DNA from: Candidatus Heimdallarchaeota archaeon
GTDB taxonomy: Archaea > Asgardarchaeota > Heimdallarchaeia > Heimdallarchaeales > Heimdallarchaeaceae
Assembly: GCA_023135215.1 (NCBI GenBank)
Contig: JAGLTP010000604.1
Location: forward strand, 1-16,164
DNA: 16,164 bases
Direction of reading: 5' to 3'
This document shows, one piece after another, positions 15,121 to 16,164 of the stretch. A model generated the notes under the pieces. It saw nothing but the letters and a program-made list of their open reading frames with translations. It was not told the DNA's origin and searched no databases. How positions within the stretch are numbered: the first letter of the stretch is position 1; each line of letters begins with the position of its first letter. A program made the position numbers and the translations under genes.

Positions 15121-15564
15121 CTACTGTTTTATCATTACATCGGAAATATCAAATTGTCTAAGAACTAGGTTCTTAATTTTGTTTATGTTTTTCCCACTTC
15201 GACCTATTGCTCTTCCTTTGTCTTTGTTATCTACTTCCACGGTAGCTGTTTTACCATTTCTTCTTTCTTGGAGATTAATATCTCTTATCGCTATGGGTAA
15301 AAAGCAATTTTGAATAAACTTGGCTGGATCAGAAGAATGTTCAATTATCTCTACGTCTTTAGAGATTAATTCTTTAAGACGATTTATATTAACTCCTCTT
15401 TTTCCTATTGCTAAACCAGCCTGACCTTCAGATACAACAAAAACAACTTTGTTATCTTCTTCATCTACAATGCAGTCCATAATTGTAACATTTACAATCC
15501 CTTGAAGGATTGTTATATACTGCATTTCTGTTTGTGAGAGTTTTACAGCTGGCATATTATTCAT
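15121..15564 (-). CDS. nusA: Archaeal NusA-like transcription factor (two KH domains)
   Basis: The 147-aa protein is the short archaeal NusA, made of two KH RNA-binding domains without the S1 and N-terminal domains of bacterial NusA. The first KH domain carries GLAIGKRGVNI (GxxG loop at 54-57) and the second GRAIGRSGKNINKI (loop at 121-124); LPIAIRDINLQE lies between. It probably binds RNA during transcription elongation or termination, or in rRNA synthesis. In many archaea it follows rpl30e in the RNA polymerase operon, as it does here on the minus strand, but with a 237-base gap and own TATA-like sequences. The ATG at 15564 has no Shine-Dalgarno; an in-frame ATG at 15555, three codons later, opens directly on the conserved part and is an alternative start. 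Confidence 0.93.
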   Translation of the reverse strand: MNNMPAVKLSQTEMQYITILQGIVNVTIMDCIVDEEDNKVVFVVSEGQAGLAIGKRGVNINRLKELISKDVEIIEHSSDPAKFIQNCFLPIAIRDINLQERRNGKTATVEVDNKDKGRAIGRSGKNINKIKNLVLRQFDISDVMIKQ

Positions 15565-15639
15565 CCATATGATTAAGGTTTTTTATTTTAACTCTTCTAT
15601 TACTGGCTTTTGAGCACTTTACACTTATATTTCCCAGAG

Positions 15640-15647
15640 ATATATAA
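15640..15647 (-). promoter_or_regulatory. Candidate TATA box upstream of nusA
   Basis: On the minus strand TTATATAT lies 76-83 bases before the nusA ATG, predicting a leader of about 50 bases. A second AT-rich candidate is at 15624-15632. It suggests nusA can be transcribed independently of L30e. The gap 15565-15801 otherwise shows no RNA gene that I recognise. Confidence 0.35.
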
Positions 15648-15801
15648 TTAAATCTTGCCCTTCTGAAGCAGAAGATTATATTTAAACATATTCGGAGATG
15701 TTGTTGTTTTTTCCTTTTGATTATAAAATGGAGACCAATGTACTAATTCAATTATAAGATATTCATGGTTCGTTAGCATTGGGTTTAATTCCCCACCTTT
15801 A

Positions 15802-16101
15802 TCATTTCTTGATAGCTTTAAGGATATCACTATCTCCCATCTCATAAACAGTTAAGACTGCTACAAAATGAGGTCTTCCGCAAATTGCACCTAAATCTAG
15901 AGAGGATCCCTTAAAATCCAATATTGGAATTTTTGAAAGAGTAGCATAATGATTTACATCTTCTTTTATTTCTGTAGGGCAGTTTTGTGCAACAATTACT
16001 AATTTTGCTTGTTTATTCATTAGAGCTGTTTTTGATGATTCTGCTCCAAATGAAACCTTTCCAGTATCAACAGCAATTCGTATACTTCGATTTATATCCA
16101 T
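15802..16101 (-). CDS. rpl30e: Large-subunit ribosomal protein L30e
   Basis: The 99-aa product matches archaeal L30e in length and throughout its sequence: an N-terminal helix ending in DTGKVSFGAESS, the KLVIVAQNCPTEIKEDV strand and helix, YATLSKIPILDFKGSSLDLGAICGRP, and a final strand AVLTVYEMGDSDIL. L30e is an RNA-binding protein of the L7Ae-like fold in the large ribosomal subunit. Start ATG is supported by GAAGGTG 7 bases upstream. In most archaea this gene sits between rpoA2 and nusA. Here nusA does follow, but the 63 bases before it hold TATA-like sequence and no recognisable rpoA2 end; the window stops there, so this is unresolved. Confidence 0.95.
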   Translation of the reverse strand: MDINRSIRIAVDTGKVSFGAESSKTALMNKQAKLVIVAQNCPTEIKEDVNHYATLSKIPILDFKGSSLDLGAICGRPHFVAVLTVYEMGDSDILKAIKK

Positions 16102-16108
16102 GAAATAA

Positions 16109-16115
16109 CACCTTC
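16109..16115 (-). promoter_or_regulatory. Shine-Dalgarno site of rpl30e
   Basis: GAAGGTG on the minus strand lies 7 bases before the ATG at 16101 and fixes the start. Confidence 0.7.
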
Positions 16116-16138
16116 ATTACAGTTGTGCTGATTTCATC

Positions 16139-16154
16139 CTTAAATTCTTAAATT
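16139..16154 (-). promoter_or_regulatory. Candidate TATA region of rpl30e (direct repeat)
   Basis: On the minus strand AATTTAAG occurs twice in tandem. The upstream copy would place transcription start near 16123, giving a leader of about 22 bases that contains the Shine-Dalgarno. If used, L30e heads its own transcript rather than following rpoA2. Confidence 0.4.
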
Positions 16155-16164
16155 TTTGCACTTT

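Noticed and set aside
15660..15674. Small hairpin CTTCTG-AAG-CAGAAG
   Set aside because: Six-base arms with no following T-run in either direction, and an unremarkable place; probably chance.
15774..15845. N-terminal part of a 65-aa minus-strand frame overlapping the L30e 3' end
   Set aside because: It overlaps a certain gene and has no family resemblance; only the part after 15779 is worth keeping as a doubtful small frame.
1..16164. CRISPR array, insertion sequence, prophage or attachment site
   Set aside because: No regularly spaced repeats, transposase, integrase or terminal inverted repeats were seen, and all large genes are ordinary chromosomal types.

Overview
This is an AT-rich archaeal chromosome segment. 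Domain-level evidence is strong: a single-chain archaeal/eukaryotic-type RNA polymerase subunit B of 1132 aa, a short two-KH archaeal NusA, ribosomal protein L30e, split glycine-dehydrogenase-type subunits, and TATA boxes about 26-28 nt upstream of apparently leaderless start codons. The fused rpoB excludes the methanogen-type split B'/B''. The gene content would suit an Asgard-type or related archaeon, but that is a guess; a tree of RpoB would be needed.

Layout. (1) 1-4854, plus strand: a tightly packed set made of a left-truncated short-chain dehydrogenase, two subunits resembling glycine dehydrogenase P1 and P2, and an AcoX/ATP-NAD-kinase-like protein. The P-type pair has lost several signature motifs of true glycine decarboxylase but keeps the PLP lysine. 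With the reductase and the kinase-fold protein it looks like an uncharacterised catabolic or biosynthetic module; no GcvT, GcvH or lipoamide dehydrogenase gene is in view. (2) 4984-5934: a stand-alone winged-helix protein of YwgA/Panacea type with its own strong TATA box and phased A-tracts upstream. (3) 5981-8686, minus strand: pyruvate phosphate dikinase, convergent with the previous gene and divergent from SurE. (4) 8797-9606: SurE nucleotidase. (5) 9664-11061: a Hef-like superfamily 2 helicase with degenerate motifs and a TTG start. (6) 11167-14565: rpoB. (7) 14611-16101, minus strand: L30e, NusA and a SWIM zinc-finger protein, convergent with rpoB.

Functionally the right half is information processing: polymerase core, NusA, L30e, a helicase-like protein and a SWIM protein. 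The usual archaeal string rpoH-rpoB-rpoA1-rpoA2-rpl30e-nusA-rps12-rps7 is broken here. No rpoH lies before rpoB, rpoA1 does not follow it, and L30e-NusA faces rpoB from the opposite strand. The left half is metabolism around amino acids, pyruvate/PEP and nucleotides.

Two initiation styles can be seen. Genes such as the P-type pair, ppdK, rpoB and L30e have clear Shine-Dalgarno sequences. The YwgA-like gene, surE and the helicase start where a leaderless transcript would begin. I saw no tRNA, rRNA, CRISPR array, insertion sequence or attachment site. No gene-free stretch exceeds 300 bases; the longest is the 237-base gap at 15565-15801, which holds candidate TATA boxes and a doubtful 43-aa frame.
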